A stretch of DNA of 64,000 nt from Annona cherimola (GCA_030490835.1 CM059973.1:50844008-50908007); one strand, 5' to 3'; counted from the stretch's first letter, positions 46,771 through 60,258 are shown. Program-made: numbers and translations. The notes: a model not told the origin generated them from the sequence alone.

Positions 46771-47924
46771 TGTGGTGCCCCAAACCGAGGCGTCCATATA
46801 GTCCTTAATCCAAGATCTTGTCGATTGATAAATGTGACTCAGGATTGTTGCCCTGATCACGTGGCGGGTTCTTAATTGGAACTCGTCCAATTTTATTTTT
46901 CTTTTTCTTTTCTTTCATCACATAAACATATACTCATTATCATTCATAATAGACTCATCCATATCATCATAAATCATCAACTTCTCATATTATTCATAAC
47001 TTCATAATTTCATACAACCTATGTCTTTTTCGTCATATCCCATTAGGGCATTCGTTCATGCTTCCACATATAAAGGATTACAAACCTTTGGAAATTCCTT
47101 CTTCCTTCTTCAGCGAGAACATGCCTTTCATCACTTGAATTTTCCCTGCACCTGTCTAAGGGGGGAAAACAAAACATGAGTCAAAACTCAATAAGCAAGC
47201 ATTTTTCATTTTAAATGCATTCCTCTCCATTCGATAGAAGACACTTACCAAGTGATCAACTATCAAATGCACAGAAACCTTTTCATAAAAATTATTTCAT
47301 AAACATTGGATGTGCAAATGCTTCCTTTCCATTCCTGTCATAAACCTTCGTGTGCGGGTACGCTAGCCCAGGGAACATCTCACATAGCATGGTCCAATAC
47401 GCCGGCTCTCTCCGACTTGACCTCATCAAGGGAAACTTCTTGTCCTCTTGACGCCTACATGGTCTCCTACATGCATGACTTTTGATTTTTCCGGCATTAT
47501 ATACCTCTTACACCAGGTGACTTGTCATTCTCATGTAGAGAATTATTTGCACCATCCCTTAAAAACATCATTTTCAAATCCATGTTTTCCTTTTCAATCC
47601 ATGTATGAAAATGCAATGCACTCATTCACGCATAACATTCCATTGCCTCCACCTCTTAGGAGGACGCCGGCGGCCGTAGTCCTAGTGACTTGGCAATGGT
47701 GAAGAGGGATCCCCGATCCTACTTCCTCCACCAAAGCCTCTTCATTATGCATCATACATGTGCACATGTTTATGAACATCACATGATATCAATATGCCGA
47801 CATGACTTTTCATAAAAACTCATAAATATTCATCATTTCAAAAATTATAGGAATGACCACCCTTAAACACATTTCATAAATACTTGAGAATAAAATATAT
47901 TTTCAAAAGGATTTGCTTGGTTAC

Positions 47925-47963
47925 CTTCTCAGTCCGTGTCCTCAACCTTCTCCTTTCCTCTTC
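47925..47963 (-). other. Exon-like cassette in LTR D, minus-strand copy (39 nt)
   Basis: CTTGTATAG precedes and GTAACCAAGC follows on the minus strand. A donor-like AGGTAAGG lies near 48733. Confidence 0.5.
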
Positions 47964-48182
47964 CTATACAAGGAAATTGGATATTTTATCCATCTATTTC
48001 GTGTCTTAGATTGCTTTCCATGAATGCTTTATGATCACATATTACCTCATTTTTATAGAGGTTATCGCTTTATAAATACTTGGTTATTACCTCCTTATAT
48101 AGATTTTTATCCATAAATCCTTAAAAATTAAATCCATACATCTTCATAAAAATAAATCTTAATTTTTCCCAAAAAATCACGA

Positions 48183-48289
48183 TGTTCATTGTTCATAGTT
48201 ACTGTTCATGACTACTGTTCACGTTTACTGTAGATGATTACTGTTCATCCGAAGTTACTATTCACAGCGTGTTAGTTACTGTTCATGGG
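48183..48289 (-). repeat. TACTGTTCA motif group in minus-strand LTR D
   Basis: About six TTACTGTTCA or close variants in 107 bp, reverse of the GAACAGTAA group at 33163-33228. Confidence 0.7.
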
Positions 48290-48862
48290 TTTCAAAAATT
48301 GATATTTTTTCAAAAAAAAAATATACCATGACATAGCTCTCAATTAGTATATCAAGGGAAAATTCATGAATTTTGAATTTATCATCATTAACTTGGCTAA
48401 TTAAATCATTTTCTCTATATACTAAAATTCAACATAATTTCACTTAAGCATGATCCTTAAATCCAAAAATCATGAGATCAATATATCATCATTCCAACAT
48501 CATAACTATCATAAAAATTCATCCCAAATCATCATTGAGCAATATTGGAGCATTATTCACTCATATCATATATTATTTTCCCAAATGTTCTATCTTCGCT
48601 CCAAATTTTCGATGTTTAAGCATAATTCTAATTTGGCATGGTAACTATACTTATTTTCTCATGCTTAGGCATTATCTAAGCATGGTTTTACCCTACTTAA
48701 CACTCAAAATTTTTTTAGGAAGAATTCCCTTACCTCAAGTGGGGAATTGCTCTCCTCCTTCTCTCTTTCTCTCTCTTTCTCTCTTGATTCAAAACGTGGG
48801 AGTGAGCTTACTCAAGCTTGGGAAGTGTGGGAGGTGTGCTTGGACGTCCAAGGGTGCTCCCC

Positions 48863-48869
48863 TTTTATA
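48863..48869 (-). promoter_or_regulatory. Possible TATA box, minus-strand LTR D
   Basis: TATAAAA on the minus strand, upstream of the pyrimidine tract (purine leader on the minus strand). Confidence 0.5.
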
Positions 48870-49729
48870 GGATTTTATTTTTCATGAATTTACAATTTAC
48901 CCCCTTGAATTTGGACTAAATTATAAATATTTTTGCCAAGGAAATTTCCTAGAAATTTCCAGGCAACCCTTGAGCAATGTGCAGCCCCCATAGCTACTGT
49001 TCACGCCACCCTAGCTAGCCTATTTAATTAATAATTTTTTATTTATTAAAAATTATATTTTTAAGCTAATTAAATCTCAACCATTGATTCTTGATGAGGA
49101 TGATTTTAGGACATTGGATTTTGGCTCAAAAATCCATGCATGTCCATATCCCAGATGCTCCTTGCAGATATGCATTTAATTTTTTTATTTTTAATTAATT
49201 AAAAATAACCCAAATGTCAAATTATAATTAATGAAAAAGTGAAGCTACTTTTTGATCTCCAAATGACGTTTAATATTGACCTTTAATTCATGATTTTTAT
49301 CACATCCTAAACCATTCATCATGATCATCATAATATTTTGGCCATCCATACAAAAATTCACTTTAATCCGACGTCCAGATTGCAAGTTATGAATTTTTCT
49401 TCATTTCCTCTCAAAAATCCACTAAAAATCCGAAAATACTAAATAATCAAAAAGTAGCTATTTTGTCCTTTTGTGGGAAGCTTCCTTCTTTGTCTTTTAT
49501 GATTAAGTTAATCCAAAGTGATTAACTTAACATATTCCTTAATCCCACATTTACTATTCACGTTTACTATTCATCCAAATTAACATTCCATAATTAGCTA
49601 TTTAATCCTCCAATGCCATATATTGCAAAATATCATTAATATATATTTTATATAAATATAATTATATTACCCAGGGATTATAACCCTAGGGTTTCATACA
49701 CATTCCTAAAATTGGGGTTTCACACTTTT

Positions 49730-51112
49730 CCCTGAGTTAAAATTTTTTGCTAATGATTCATTTTCTTTCTTTAGCCTTTCTACTTTGTTTGTTAAGATAT
49801 TATTTTCATCTGCTAAGCAGTTGACTCTTTCAGCTAATTTTCCATTCACAATGATAATTGAGTCACGTTGTCACTTCTTCGGTGTGAATTTACTGCCTAG
49901 CTTCTTGATTTCATCATACAATGAATCATATGCTTGTTGTAATTCATCTAACTCAACACATTTGAGAGAAACTTGAGTAGAGAATTAGATAGACTTGGTA
50001 TTAGAGTGATTGAGTTTGGAGGTTATCTTTTTACTCTTGTGCAATTGGATGATGCGGTTTGTCCATCTATCACTTCAATTGCGGTGAGGCACATTGTCTT
50101 CATTTGATGAGCTGATTATTGTTGATGTTTCCTCATTTACGTACATTCCTCTGCCCTTTGGCTTCTGAAATTTTCCGTTGTCGATTTTGTCTTTCTTCTC
50201 ATGTCGTTCTTTTGATTTGCTTTCTTTTGGTGTAGGACATTGGGCTCGTATATGTCTCACTCCACCACACCTATAGCATTTAGTCATTTCCTTTCTTTTT
50301 CTATTTCTCTCCTTAATTCCCTTGAAGTTCTTTCCTTTTCTTATGAACTTCCTGAATTTTTTGATCAGTAGAGCAATCTCTTCATCATCATTCTAAGAGG
50401 ATGAGGTGGACTCGTCTGAGTTCTGCGTAGCTTTCAACACGATAGTCCTTTTTCTTTTGTGATGTTTTTCATTCCTTCTCTTTATCAATTCATGAGACAT
50501 GAGTGAACCAATAAGGTCTTCCAGCTTTAACATGTTTAGATCTTTTACTTTTTCAATAGCTGTGATCTTTGGAGTCCATGACTCAGGTAGAACTCTTAGG
50601 ATCTTCATGACCTGTTCATATTCGAAAATTTCTTTTCCAAGGCCTTTTAATGCATTAGTAATCTTAGAAAATCTTGCAAATATTTCAGATATATTTTCAG
50701 TATCTATCATTTTAAAACCATCTAGCTCCTCAATCAATATGTTTCTTCTTGTTCCTTGGACTTGAAAAGTTTCCTCATATATTGATGTTAGTGTATCCCA
50801 TATTTCTTTGGCTATTTGATAAGAGGATACCCTATCATACTCTATAGCAGTTAAGGCACAAAAAAGGGAGTTCAATGCCTTGCCATTGCTTTTTACTGCT
50901 CTAACTTCCTCTTCAATCCATTCGGAGGCTCTCTCACCAATTGGTAGAGTAACTCCATCTTGAATAGCAATTCAAAAGTCCATATTAGTAGCCATAATAA
51001 GTTGTTTCATTCTTAACTTCCAGTAACTGAAGTTACTTTCATTAAATAGTGGTGGCCTAGTAAATGATTGGCCTTTAGCAAAAGTAGGAGTGGAAGTTGA
51101 CTAGGATGCCAT
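49730..51112 (-). pseudogene. Copia gag, N-terminal and central part
   Basis: The ATG at 51112 is followed by TAG at codon 4 and a TGA further on. The frame is then open from about 50890 to 50393 (ALTAIEYDRVSSYQIAKEIW, typical UBN2-type gag) and continues past a stop through CYRCGGVRHIRAQC (50287-50234), a CCHC knuckle. Further stops and changes follow, then a heptad-like segment (VERLKKENESLAKN) up to the LTR insertion. It packaged element RNA when intact. This copy cannot be translated in full. Confidence 0.88.
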
Positions 51113-51149
51113 TTAAAATAAGATCTTTTTGGTAGAAACTCAAAGATCT

Positions 51150-51161
51150 GCTCGGATACCA
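51150..51161 (-). promoter_or_regulatory. Primer binding site of the copia element
   Basis: The minus strand reads TGGTATCCGAGC, one base from the plant initiator-tRNA-Met complement TGGTATCAGAGC, two bases beyond the LTR terminus CCAACA. Confidence 0.85.
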
Positions 51162-51928
51162 CTTGTTGGTCTCGAGTTTTTGGCAAAACCTAAGAGGGGA
51201 AGGGTGAATTGGGTTTTTGAAAATTCTTTCGTAATTAGAAGCTTAACCCCTTGAGAGTTATAGTCCCCTTGAATGAAAAATGTGAAATATAAAAGCAATT
51301 GAAAATAAACTCAAGAAATTATAGTGGTTTAGGACAACCCTCCCTACTCCATCCTCTAAGAACATACCCCAGTGCCTTGGGTTCCGTTAAGCAAAATAGC
51401 GATACAGTCAGAGCACTTGCTCTCTTCTATATTCCAGCTCTAGGGGGCCTTTTACAGACTTCACATAAGTAGGTGACGAGTTACACTCCAATCACACACT
51501 ACTTTGCCTTAACTCAATCTTAGTCTTCAATACTAAACTAAGTGGAAACACAAATAAATAATAGAGAGAAAATGATGCTACACTTTATAGATGTGTAGAA
51601 AACAGATTTCAGCGCAGATAAGAACTTGTAGGATGAGTTATTGATGGAGCAGTTCAGCACTTGTAATTTGTTACTGAGTTCTTCTTGGAAACTTTCTTTT
51701 AGATCACATAAATGCTTAAGAATAAACAGGTTGAACTCAATCTATGCTTTTTCTCTACTTTTTCCTGTTCATTTGAAGTGTCTTAAATAGGGGAGAGTAA
51801 TTTTGAACATTTGGAAGTAGGTGGTCCGCATTTAATGTGCCAACATTTGAATTTTTCTGACCATTACGATTCAAGTTGCACTTGGAGTCGACCTTGGATG
51901 CGACTTCATCCAAGTCGCAGACTGTAGT

Positions 51929-54900
51929 TGTGGTGCCCCAGCCCGAGCGTCACAACCTTACCTCAAGATCGTTTCACTGGTAAACGTGATCAGGATTGTT
52001 GCCCTCTCACACGGCGGGTTTTAACGGATATTTATCCAATTAAGTATCTTTTCATAGGATTTTAATTCCTCATATTTTCATTTCATGCATATCTGAATCA
52101 TTTCCATCCAACAATGTCATAACTATACATGATTTTCATAACATATTTCAAACCATCTCATAAATCAGATGTCATTGCATGTATCATCATAGATGTCAAC
52201 GTAAAATATCAAAGTATTTACAATCATACGACATAAGTTTTTCACAAACATGAAACTTATAACGTCTTCCATTTCCTCAATAGTCAGCTCCTTGCTCCTT
52301 TGCTAGGTCTCTTCATTACCTGTCTATGGGTTTGGAAAATGAAAACGTGAGTCGAAACTCAATAAGCAAGCTTATATTTTACAGGCAATTCATTTTGAAG
52401 GCATATTTATTTAAAAGCATTTTTCTCCCTTCAGTAGAGACACTTATCAAGTGATCAACTACCTGTGGAGCAAAAACCTTTTCATAAATCATTCATACAC
52501 ATTTCATAAGCACTTCATAAACATTGGATGTGCAAATTCATCATTTCCATTGATGATGTTATCCTTCATGTGACGGTACGCTAGCTCGGGGAACCCTCTT
52601 TCATGACATAATCCTTTCTATCCTTGGCGTCGGACCTACCGACTTGGCAACGTCAAGGGGGACTCCTTGTCCACTTACTACCTCGATTAGCCTACTTGAT
52701 TTCCATTTCATGTATGACTTTTAGTAACCCCAACATCGTATACCCCCTTACACATGGAACTTGTCATTCTCATGTAGAGAATTCTTTGCACCATCCCTTT
52801 TGAAATATCATTTCAATGAAACATTATATAAACTCATGTTTCAACACATTTCAAGCATAATTGCGAAACCATAAGCAATCATTTATTTCAATAGAAATAA
52901 ACATTTCAATACTCATATAAACAAGGAATGACCATCCTTAAATACCTTGTAATGAAAACCAAAATCATTTAGAAAGCTCGCTTGCTTAGCTTTCCGTTTC
53001 GCTTATCCCTTTGCCTTTGCCTATACATATAAGAATGGTATAACATTCATATATTTCCTTTGCTTGCATTCAACTCAATTTTCCAACCCATTTTCATTAA
53101 CATATATCATTTATTCGACTTCTCAAGTCACTATGCATACATTTAGCATATACGTGCACATTTTTACACATTCCATCGGCTAATCACATAACATATATAA
53201 CCCCATAATTAGGGTATCCATTCAACCATACAAAATCCATCCATTAACTATCATACATAGGTTCATTAACCTTCATTTACCATTTTTCACTCCTTTTACA
53301 AACTTCACACATCGGTGCCCGTTTTAAGCACACGTTATCGCCTTAAGCTTCATTACATAGTCCCAAAATTGGGAATTAACATCATATAATTCAAAAAAAT
53401 TATGTAATCATGAAATTCATCATATTTTCATGAATTTTTGCACAAAACCATATTCTATATGTCATTCATCACTTATGCAAGTCTATTGCTTCACGTATGC
53501 CCATTTAGCAACATATACATAAGATGTTTCATAAAATTTTCTAAGGCAGAGGTTTAATCCATATTTCAGCGGGTTAATTACCCTTAATTACCACTGCATT
53601 TAGGGTATTTTTATGGGGTTTAAATCCACTTTTCATAGGTTTCCAAAACAGCAAGTTTGGAACCCGTTTTTACCCGTTTAACGTGTCTTATACACATAGC
53701 CTTAAGGAATTATATTATTCCGAAATTTCAGCATATAATCCCACTTTTCTTAATCCATATTTAATTATTTAACACATATATCAATTTGGATTATTTATAC
53801 ACAGGTTTCATATTTCTTCTTGATTTTTTTCTCAAACTATCCACATATGCTGAAATCAGGCGTACTGAAATCTCAAAATCTTGAATTAATATCAAATCAA
53901 GTATTTTTAATCTGAAATTTATAACATAACTTAATAAATACATTAATTAACCAAAATAAATATTTCCAGCACGAAATATTTAATATTTCTATTTATTTTG
54001 GTATGTTTACCTTGCTGGACAGCAACATCCATTTTCAGACAGCCTAATCACGTTAATTATGGGATATATTTATACCCATAAAAATCTAATTTTTATTTTA
54101 TTAGTGTGATACTAAATATGTCTTATATATCCTGTAAACTTTTCAGCCCAAAATTCCGTGTATAAAAATTATTAAAAATCCTTTGGTGCAGCTGATCCTG
54201 CCACCCGTACAACCCTGTTTAGGTTGATTTTCTCGGATTTTTAATTTGCAACTGGCTTATCCTTTTAAGCTGAAAATGTTTTATTTATTTAATAACTCCA
54301 TTATAATTCGTTCCAAAAATTTTCATACTAAAATTCATCCATTTACTGTTCCGTTCGTATTTTAGTTTACAACATCATATAACTTCCAGATTTGAGGCAT
54401 AAAATCAAGATTAACATATACTTACTTGATTATTTGATAATCCCTCCATCGATCACTTGAAATTCCCTTATTTTCCTCTCCTCCTTGTTGGCTTTGCGTG
54501 CCTCAGCTGCTGCCTTTGGAAAAAATCCCTTTTTTTCTCCCTTTTTCCTCTCTTCTCTCTCTCCTTCTCTCTTCTCCTCTCTCTTTCTCTCTCCTTCTTT
54601 CTCTCCTTCTCTCTCTCCTTCTCCCCCCTTGCTGGAACGTCCATCCCTTGCTCTCCTCTCTTTACTCCTTTTATTTGCCACTTTTCTTGGTGCTCAAGCA
54701 ACCCCATAGGCATTTTAGTAAATTTCATTTTCACTTTCCACAATTGCCCTTCTTTACTTAGCTCTTAAGCAACTTGTTACTTGCTCTCCAAGAAACCAAC
54801 TTCTCATGATAATTAGTTTAATACATTCCATCTCATAGATTTCATAATTTTATTCCATCGTTTCAAATTTCATCTCAATCCGACGTTTCTACGTCAAATT

Positions 54901-55370
54901 ATGACCACTTGAATTTATCTTTTGGATTTGGGATAAAAATAATTAATTATCACCCTAATCCCATCATGATTCCCTTAATCCAATTCATTCATAAGATTTG
55001 GCCCACCATCGTGAGCTTACCTTTCAAATTTCATCGAAATCCGCCTTGTAGGCGTCAAGTTATGAATTTTGTATCATTTTTCACCTTAATTCCAAATTTA
55101 CACTTTAATCTCCATAAATTAAATCATGGTAATTAACATGATTATTCATGACACCTTGTCACCATTAAATCCTCATTAAGCCCCTCGGGTTATACCGATT
55201 CACTTTGGGCTCCGGTGATTAAATTTTTAATCACCGTTTCCAATGGAAACCCTAATTCAAAATATCATAAAATTCTAAAATCATCCAAAAATGCCATTTA
55301 ATTCACATATATAAGTCACATGTACATGTTCAATGCACACATTGAATCTTACTTAGGTTGGGGTTTCACA
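51929..55370 (-). mobile_element. Solo gypsy LTR (A/B mosaic) in the copia 5' LTR (3.4 kb)
   Basis: It begins TGTGGTGCCCCAGCCC and ends GGGGTTTCACA. Target duplication GTAGT/ATAGT (4 of 5). The first half follows LTR A in reverse. From about 53.77 kb it follows LTR B (CCACATATGCTGAAATCAGG block, also at 22.56 kb). A long pyrimidine tract lies at 54529-54640 and a donor-like AAGTAAGTATATG near 54415-54427 (minus). The exon cassette is present but its donor is deleted (near 52980). Confidence 0.88.
54529..54640 (+). repeat. Pyrimidine-rich tract (CTCTCTTT runs)
   Basis: Over 100 bases almost all C or T, purine-rich on the transcribed minus strand. Open frames on both strands here are artefacts. 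Confidence 0.85.
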
Positions 55371-56240
55371 ATAGTCAACTTCGGATGCGATTTAATTCAA
55401 GTCGTAGAATAGAGTGGACTTGGGTAGCGACTTTGGTCTTCAGTTCTTCAGTCAAGTTCAAGACTTGAGTCGACTTGGTCTCAGACTTGACCCAAGTACA
55501 GGCAAGGTTGACTTGGATTGCGACTTCACCATCTATTTGACTTCTTGGAACTTTGACATAATCTGATCTTCATTTGCTTGTTCGTCTTTCTTTGTTTCTT
55601 CATAATCATACTTATAAATCTTCATTTGTACTTGAGGTCTATTCATTCTCCTTGAAAATTGTGCTTGGTCAATCTCTCTCGAGCATTTGATGAAAACTTA
55701 ATGTATCTTTGGCTCAAGTTTTCCATTCTTCTGTGATTTGGACTTCATCTTTCTGAGTCTAGTGTTTGGGATCAACTTGATTTACTACTCCATTTAAGTC
55801 GTGGGTCTGATTCGACTTCATGTGTAACTTCACCGAAGTCGCATGACGAGGTCGACTTGGATTGCGACTTGACTCTTTCAATTTTAACTCTATTCTCTGA
55901 AGATATTCCAAGTCGCTGACGGAGTCGACTTGGTGTTGCAACTTCACCTAAGTCGCACGCGAAGTCGACTTCGGTTGCGACTTCGCCTGCTCAAATGTCT
56001 ATATTTCAGTGCTGTCGAAAAATGAGGCTTTGAAGTCGATGCTAAAGTCAACTTCGATATCGACTTTATCTAAGTCGATGCTTGAGTTGACTTGGGGTGC
56101 GGTTTGACCTGCCAAGCTTTTGATTCTGGAATTTAATAAACCTTAAAGCTACTTAACACCTTGTTAGTACTTTGATATTACTCAAATTGAGTTGTTAATC
56201 ATCAAAATATGGATTGTGCTTAACTTGTCATATATTTACA

Positions 56241-58396
56241 ACAATAGGGTCAAGCAAGCTACTATTGCACTTTCAGACCTTTTGCTACAAGTGGTGCAAT
56301 AGATTGATTGGTGAAGTTGAAAGCCAGGTTATGTTACAAAATACATTGAACTATCTTACTGGATATAAGCTAATAACATGCCAATGGCTAAACAGGCATA
56401 GCCTAAGAGTCGATAATAGACTTGACTACATGCGCAACAACTATAATGGGTTGGGCATCTATGTGAGAAGCTATAACAACATTGAGCATGTAGGGCATTC
56501 ACCTTCTTAGCCAGAGTAATTACAATCAGAGAATAATCCACGTGATAATAAACATGATTCCTAGGCTTCTCTAGGACTTGAATGAAGTGTAGGATGATCA
56601 CATCCATGCTTACATGCTTAGTAATGACAAATCCGTAATTAGATATAAATTCACATGCTAATGAATGCTTCATGAATCTTGGAAAAGAACACTTGAAAAT
56701 ATTAGTAGAAAGAATATAAGCAAAAATTAGAGGATGGAAGTATCTGACTCTTAAAGATGAAGGAATAACATATTCAAATTGGGTTCATAATTTATTTTAG
56801 GTTTTTTGGGCTCAATTCAAATTAGCAATTTTGCAAAATAAGTGCTTGATTATTAGTCTTTTATTTATTTCTTTATAAATTTTGAACAAAAAATAAAGCA
56901 TTTAATTCTTTTAATGAAGTCTAAAAGGAATATTGTAGAAGCATATTACATTATGTTATATGTTTTGATTTTATATTTCTTGAAGAGAAAATTCTTGATT
57001 AAAAGAGCTGAGTATTAAAGTTCATTACTGTTGATATTCTTTCATTTATTTAATAGTAAAAACGTATGAAAAATCTTTTCATGGCTTTTTAAGGGCACAG
57101 GATAAACCTATTTCTTATAAACGATATAAATATATATAAAGTGCACATCGTCACATACGGTTACTCGAAAGGGGTGAGTATATATTACCACCATGATTCA
57201 AATGGGTTGTATATTAATCGCATGACATGAATAACAAGAATGAATGGAGTACATATCGTCATGCGCTATGACTAAAAAATAGAATACATGTTGTCATGTG
57301 TCATGACTCGAGGTAAGTTTATGCTTAGCCCATTGATCAATGATGACTTGGTTTGAGTTAGTGAAGAGTTTGTCGGCTTCACTAATGAACTTATACAATA
57401 AGCTAGCCGATTTCTTGCATAATGCACACAACTCTTAAGAATACACAATGGACTAGCATATTTAGTATACAGTCCTTGAAAATACACAACAAATTAATGC
57501 ATTTCACATATAGTTCCTAGGCAAGCTAATGCACTTGGCATGTGGCTTTTGAATAATATCACCAGGGAAATCAAGATTTAACTAACAAGATTTAAGTAAG
57601 TTTTATTTGATAAGTCCTTAGTAGGATCAGGATAAGTAGGATCAGGATACATAAGAGACTTAAGCACACTTAGGCTGAGTTAAAGAATTTGGGCTAGATT
57701 GGCTGACTGAATAGTATATGAGTTAAATGGAGCCACCTAATTTCCAATTTGAGTAGTATAAAATTTACATTTACATATATCATGATAAATCTAGTGTCGT
57801 TTTAGTTTTGACTTAACAAAAGAGCTACGTTTAACTTCTCAATACTTAGCAACTTTACTCCTATTAGATTGCATATATCTATGGGTTACACTATCGTTAA
57901 TGAATCCTGTAGATCATGCATTCTCCAATATGAAGGGGGAAATGCCAACATAGAATCAACTATATCAGTCTCTTACAAAGCAAGAGTAGAATTTAACATG
58001 CAAATCAATTATGATCTGATTATTTAGATCATGGAAACCAAGTGGTGGTTGTCAACTCTGATTGACAGCATAATGACTTTATGAATATACATGTGGAAAA
58101 TTGCAAAGTATTAGTATTTTTATGATTAAAATTCAATTAAAAAAATTATGGTACTATGACATTTGGTGTAAAGTAAATAACAAGTATAAATGTCAAGGAA
58201 CAAGTTAAAAAAGCATTCTAAGAAAATTCAGGTAGTATGCAAGTGCATACTAGATGAAGTCACTTGTCAAGTCGACTGTAGTTGTGACTTAGGTGAAGTT
58301 GCGCTTAGAGTTGATGTCACTTACGATTTCAAGAAGAATGGAATAGAATATTCAAATAAAAAAGGGATTGGAAAACATGAAGAAAATTGTGAAGTC
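56241..58396. other. Spacer between copia elements
   Basis: AT-rich. No ORF, repeat end or RNA gene could be supported. From about 58245 the AAGTCGACT-type repeats begin in a diverged form that continues after 63363, so an older repeat copy was the target for the solo LTR. Confidence 0.45.
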
Positions 58397-58401
58397 AACC
58401 T
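58397..58401 (+). repeat. Target duplication AACCT, left copy (copia solo LTR)
   Basis: Perfect match with 63359-63363. Confidence 0.9.
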
Positions 58402-59851
58402 TGTAGGAATTAAAGGCAAATTAAGCACAATCCATGTTTTGATGATTAACAACTCAATTTGAGAATGTTTTGGGTACTAATGTGGTTGCTAGCTTTGTTA
58501 AAGGATAAAAATTTGAGTTTCAGAACATAGGAGACCAAGTCGCAATCCCAAGTCGACTTAGCCATCAACTTAGGTGAAGTCGATACCCAAGTCGACCCTA
58601 AGATCGACTTCAGATGCTCAAAATCTTCTAGCGCTGAATTTGGGCACAAGGACAGATGAAGTCGCAGCCGAAGTCGACTCCCCCTGCGACTTATGTGAAG
58701 TCGCAGACCCAAGTCAACTCCACAATTGTGGCGGCCCGAACTGGGGTGCCTAGAAGCCTTACTCCGGGATCTTATTGATTGGTAAACGTGACTCAGGATT
58801 GTCGCCCTAATCACACGGCGGGATTTTTAATTGGATCTTATCCAAAAAAAAATTCTTTTTCTTTTCTTTCATCACATAAACATATACTCATCATCATTCA
58901 TAATGGACTTATCCATATTATCATAAATCATCAACTTCTCATATTATTCATAACTTCATAATTTTCATACAACCTGTCTTTTTCGCCATATCCCATTAGG
59001 GCATTTATTCATACAAAAATCTACTAACCTTTGTAGATTCCTCTTTTCCTTTAGCAATACATGTCTTTTATCTCTTGGCTTTCCCTACACCTGTCTGAGG
59101 TCGGAAAAACAAAACATGAGTCGAAACTCAATAAGCAAGCATTTTTCTTTCATTTAAATGCATCTCTCTCCATTCGATAGAAAACACTTACCAAGTGATC
59201 AACTACCAACGGAACAGAAACCTTTTCATAAAAATCATTTCATAAATATTGGATGTGCAAATACTTCCTTTTCATATCTGACATAAACCTTCGTGTGTGG
59301 GTACGCTAGCCTGGAAAACATCTTACATAGTATGGTCCATTACGCCGGCTTCTCTGACTTGGCCTCTTCAAGGGGACCTCGTGTCCTTTACCTTGATTAG
59401 CCTATCTGGTCTCCTACATGCATGACTTTTGATTTTTCCTGTCATTATATACCTCTTACATCAGGTAACTTGTCATTCTCATGTAAAAAATTATTTGCAC
59501 CATCCCTTTAAAACATCATTTCAAATCCATGCTTTCCTTTTCAATGGAATGCATTCATTCACACATAACATTTTATTGCCTCCACCTCTTGGGAGGATGC
59601 CGCGGCACACAGCCCTAGCGACTTGGCATCGGTGAAGAGGAATTCTCTGATCCTACTTCCTCCACCAAAGCCTCTTCATTATGCATCATACATGTGCACA
59701 TGTCCATGAACATCACATGATATCAATATGCCGGCATGATAAAAACTCATAAACATTTATCATTTCAAAACATTATAGGAATGACCACCCTTAAACATAT
59801 TTCATAAATACTTGAGAATAAAATCACATTTTCAAAGTTGTGCTTGCTTAC

Positions 59852-59895
59852 CTTGCTTGCTTAGCTTTCCGTCTCGCTTATCTCTTTGCCTTTGC
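59852..59895 (-). other. Exon-like cassette in the mosaic LTR (44 nt)
   Basis: TTATATGTATAG precedes and GTAAGCAAGC follows on the minus strand. A-type cassette inside a mostly D-type LTR. Confidence 0.55.
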
Positions 59896-60258
59896 CTATA
59901 CATATAAGAATGACATAGCATTCATATACTTTCTTTTACTTGCATTTAACTCAGTTTTCTAACTCATTTCCATTAACATTCACGACCCACTTGAATTTCA
60001 AGTCGAGTGTACATACACATCATAACTTATGCATTATACCATTCATTTCACCATATTTTTAATACTCATTTTTAAGGTATCATTCTCATATACCATAACA
60101 CATTCATTAGTCATTCATTTGACGTCATATGGAAGTTTATTACTTCCACTTATCATTTTTCACATATTTTTCACATTTCGCACATTATGCCCATTCTTAA
60201 GTACTTAGTTGATGTCTTAATCCTCAAATATTAATCTCAAATTTTCTTCAAAATCACA

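Larger units (their letters stand above)
46771..49724 (-). mobile_element. Solo gypsy LTR, subfamily D, in copia gag (2.95 kb)
   Basis: It begins TGTGGTGCCCCAAACC, ends GGGGTTTCACA and is flanked by CTTTT duplications. Removing it and one duplication joins the copia gag frame. It holds the GTTCATAGTTACTGTTCATG motif group (48183-48289), a possible TATA (48863-48869), a CTCTTTCTCTCTC pyrimidine tract near 48758 and a 39-nt cassette at 47925-47963. Confidence 0.94.
40705..56240 (-). mobile_element. Sirevirus-like Ty1/copia retrotransposon, decayed, with nested gypsy LTRs
   Basis: Reading the minus strand: 5' LTR (56240-51164), primer site (51161-51150), gag, protease, integrase, RNase H, env-like ORF, polypurine tract and 3' LTR (42321-40705). 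The gag-protease-integrase-RT-RNaseH order is that of Ty1/copia. The extra ORF after pol and two CCHC knuckles in gag point to the Sirevirus (SIRE1/Maximus) group. Damage includes many single-base stops, loss of most of reverse transcriptase, and insertion of solo gypsy LTRs in gag (46771-49724) and in the 5' LTR (51929-55370). Confidence 0.9.
51164..56240 (-). repeat. 5' LTR of the copia element, split by a gypsy LTR
   Basis: On the minus strand it starts TGTAAATATATGAC at 56240 and ends GAGACCAACA at 51164. The copia part totals about 1.63 kb (51164-51928 and 55371-56240). The AAGTCGACTT repeat array lies either side of the insertion. Confidence 0.88.

Noticed and set aside
54430..54768. 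Overlapping open frames in all directions, one rich in Glu/Arg/Lys
   Set aside because: They lie on a CTCTTT pyrimidine tract within an LTR. Low-complexity artefact.
40705..56240. A perfect target duplication for the large copia element
   Set aside because: Bases outside the two LTRs (around 40700 and 56241) do not match, and the left end is degraded.
56214..56510. 98-codon plus-strand frame after the copia element
   Set aside because: It starts inside the LTR end and has no recognisable domain or codon pattern.
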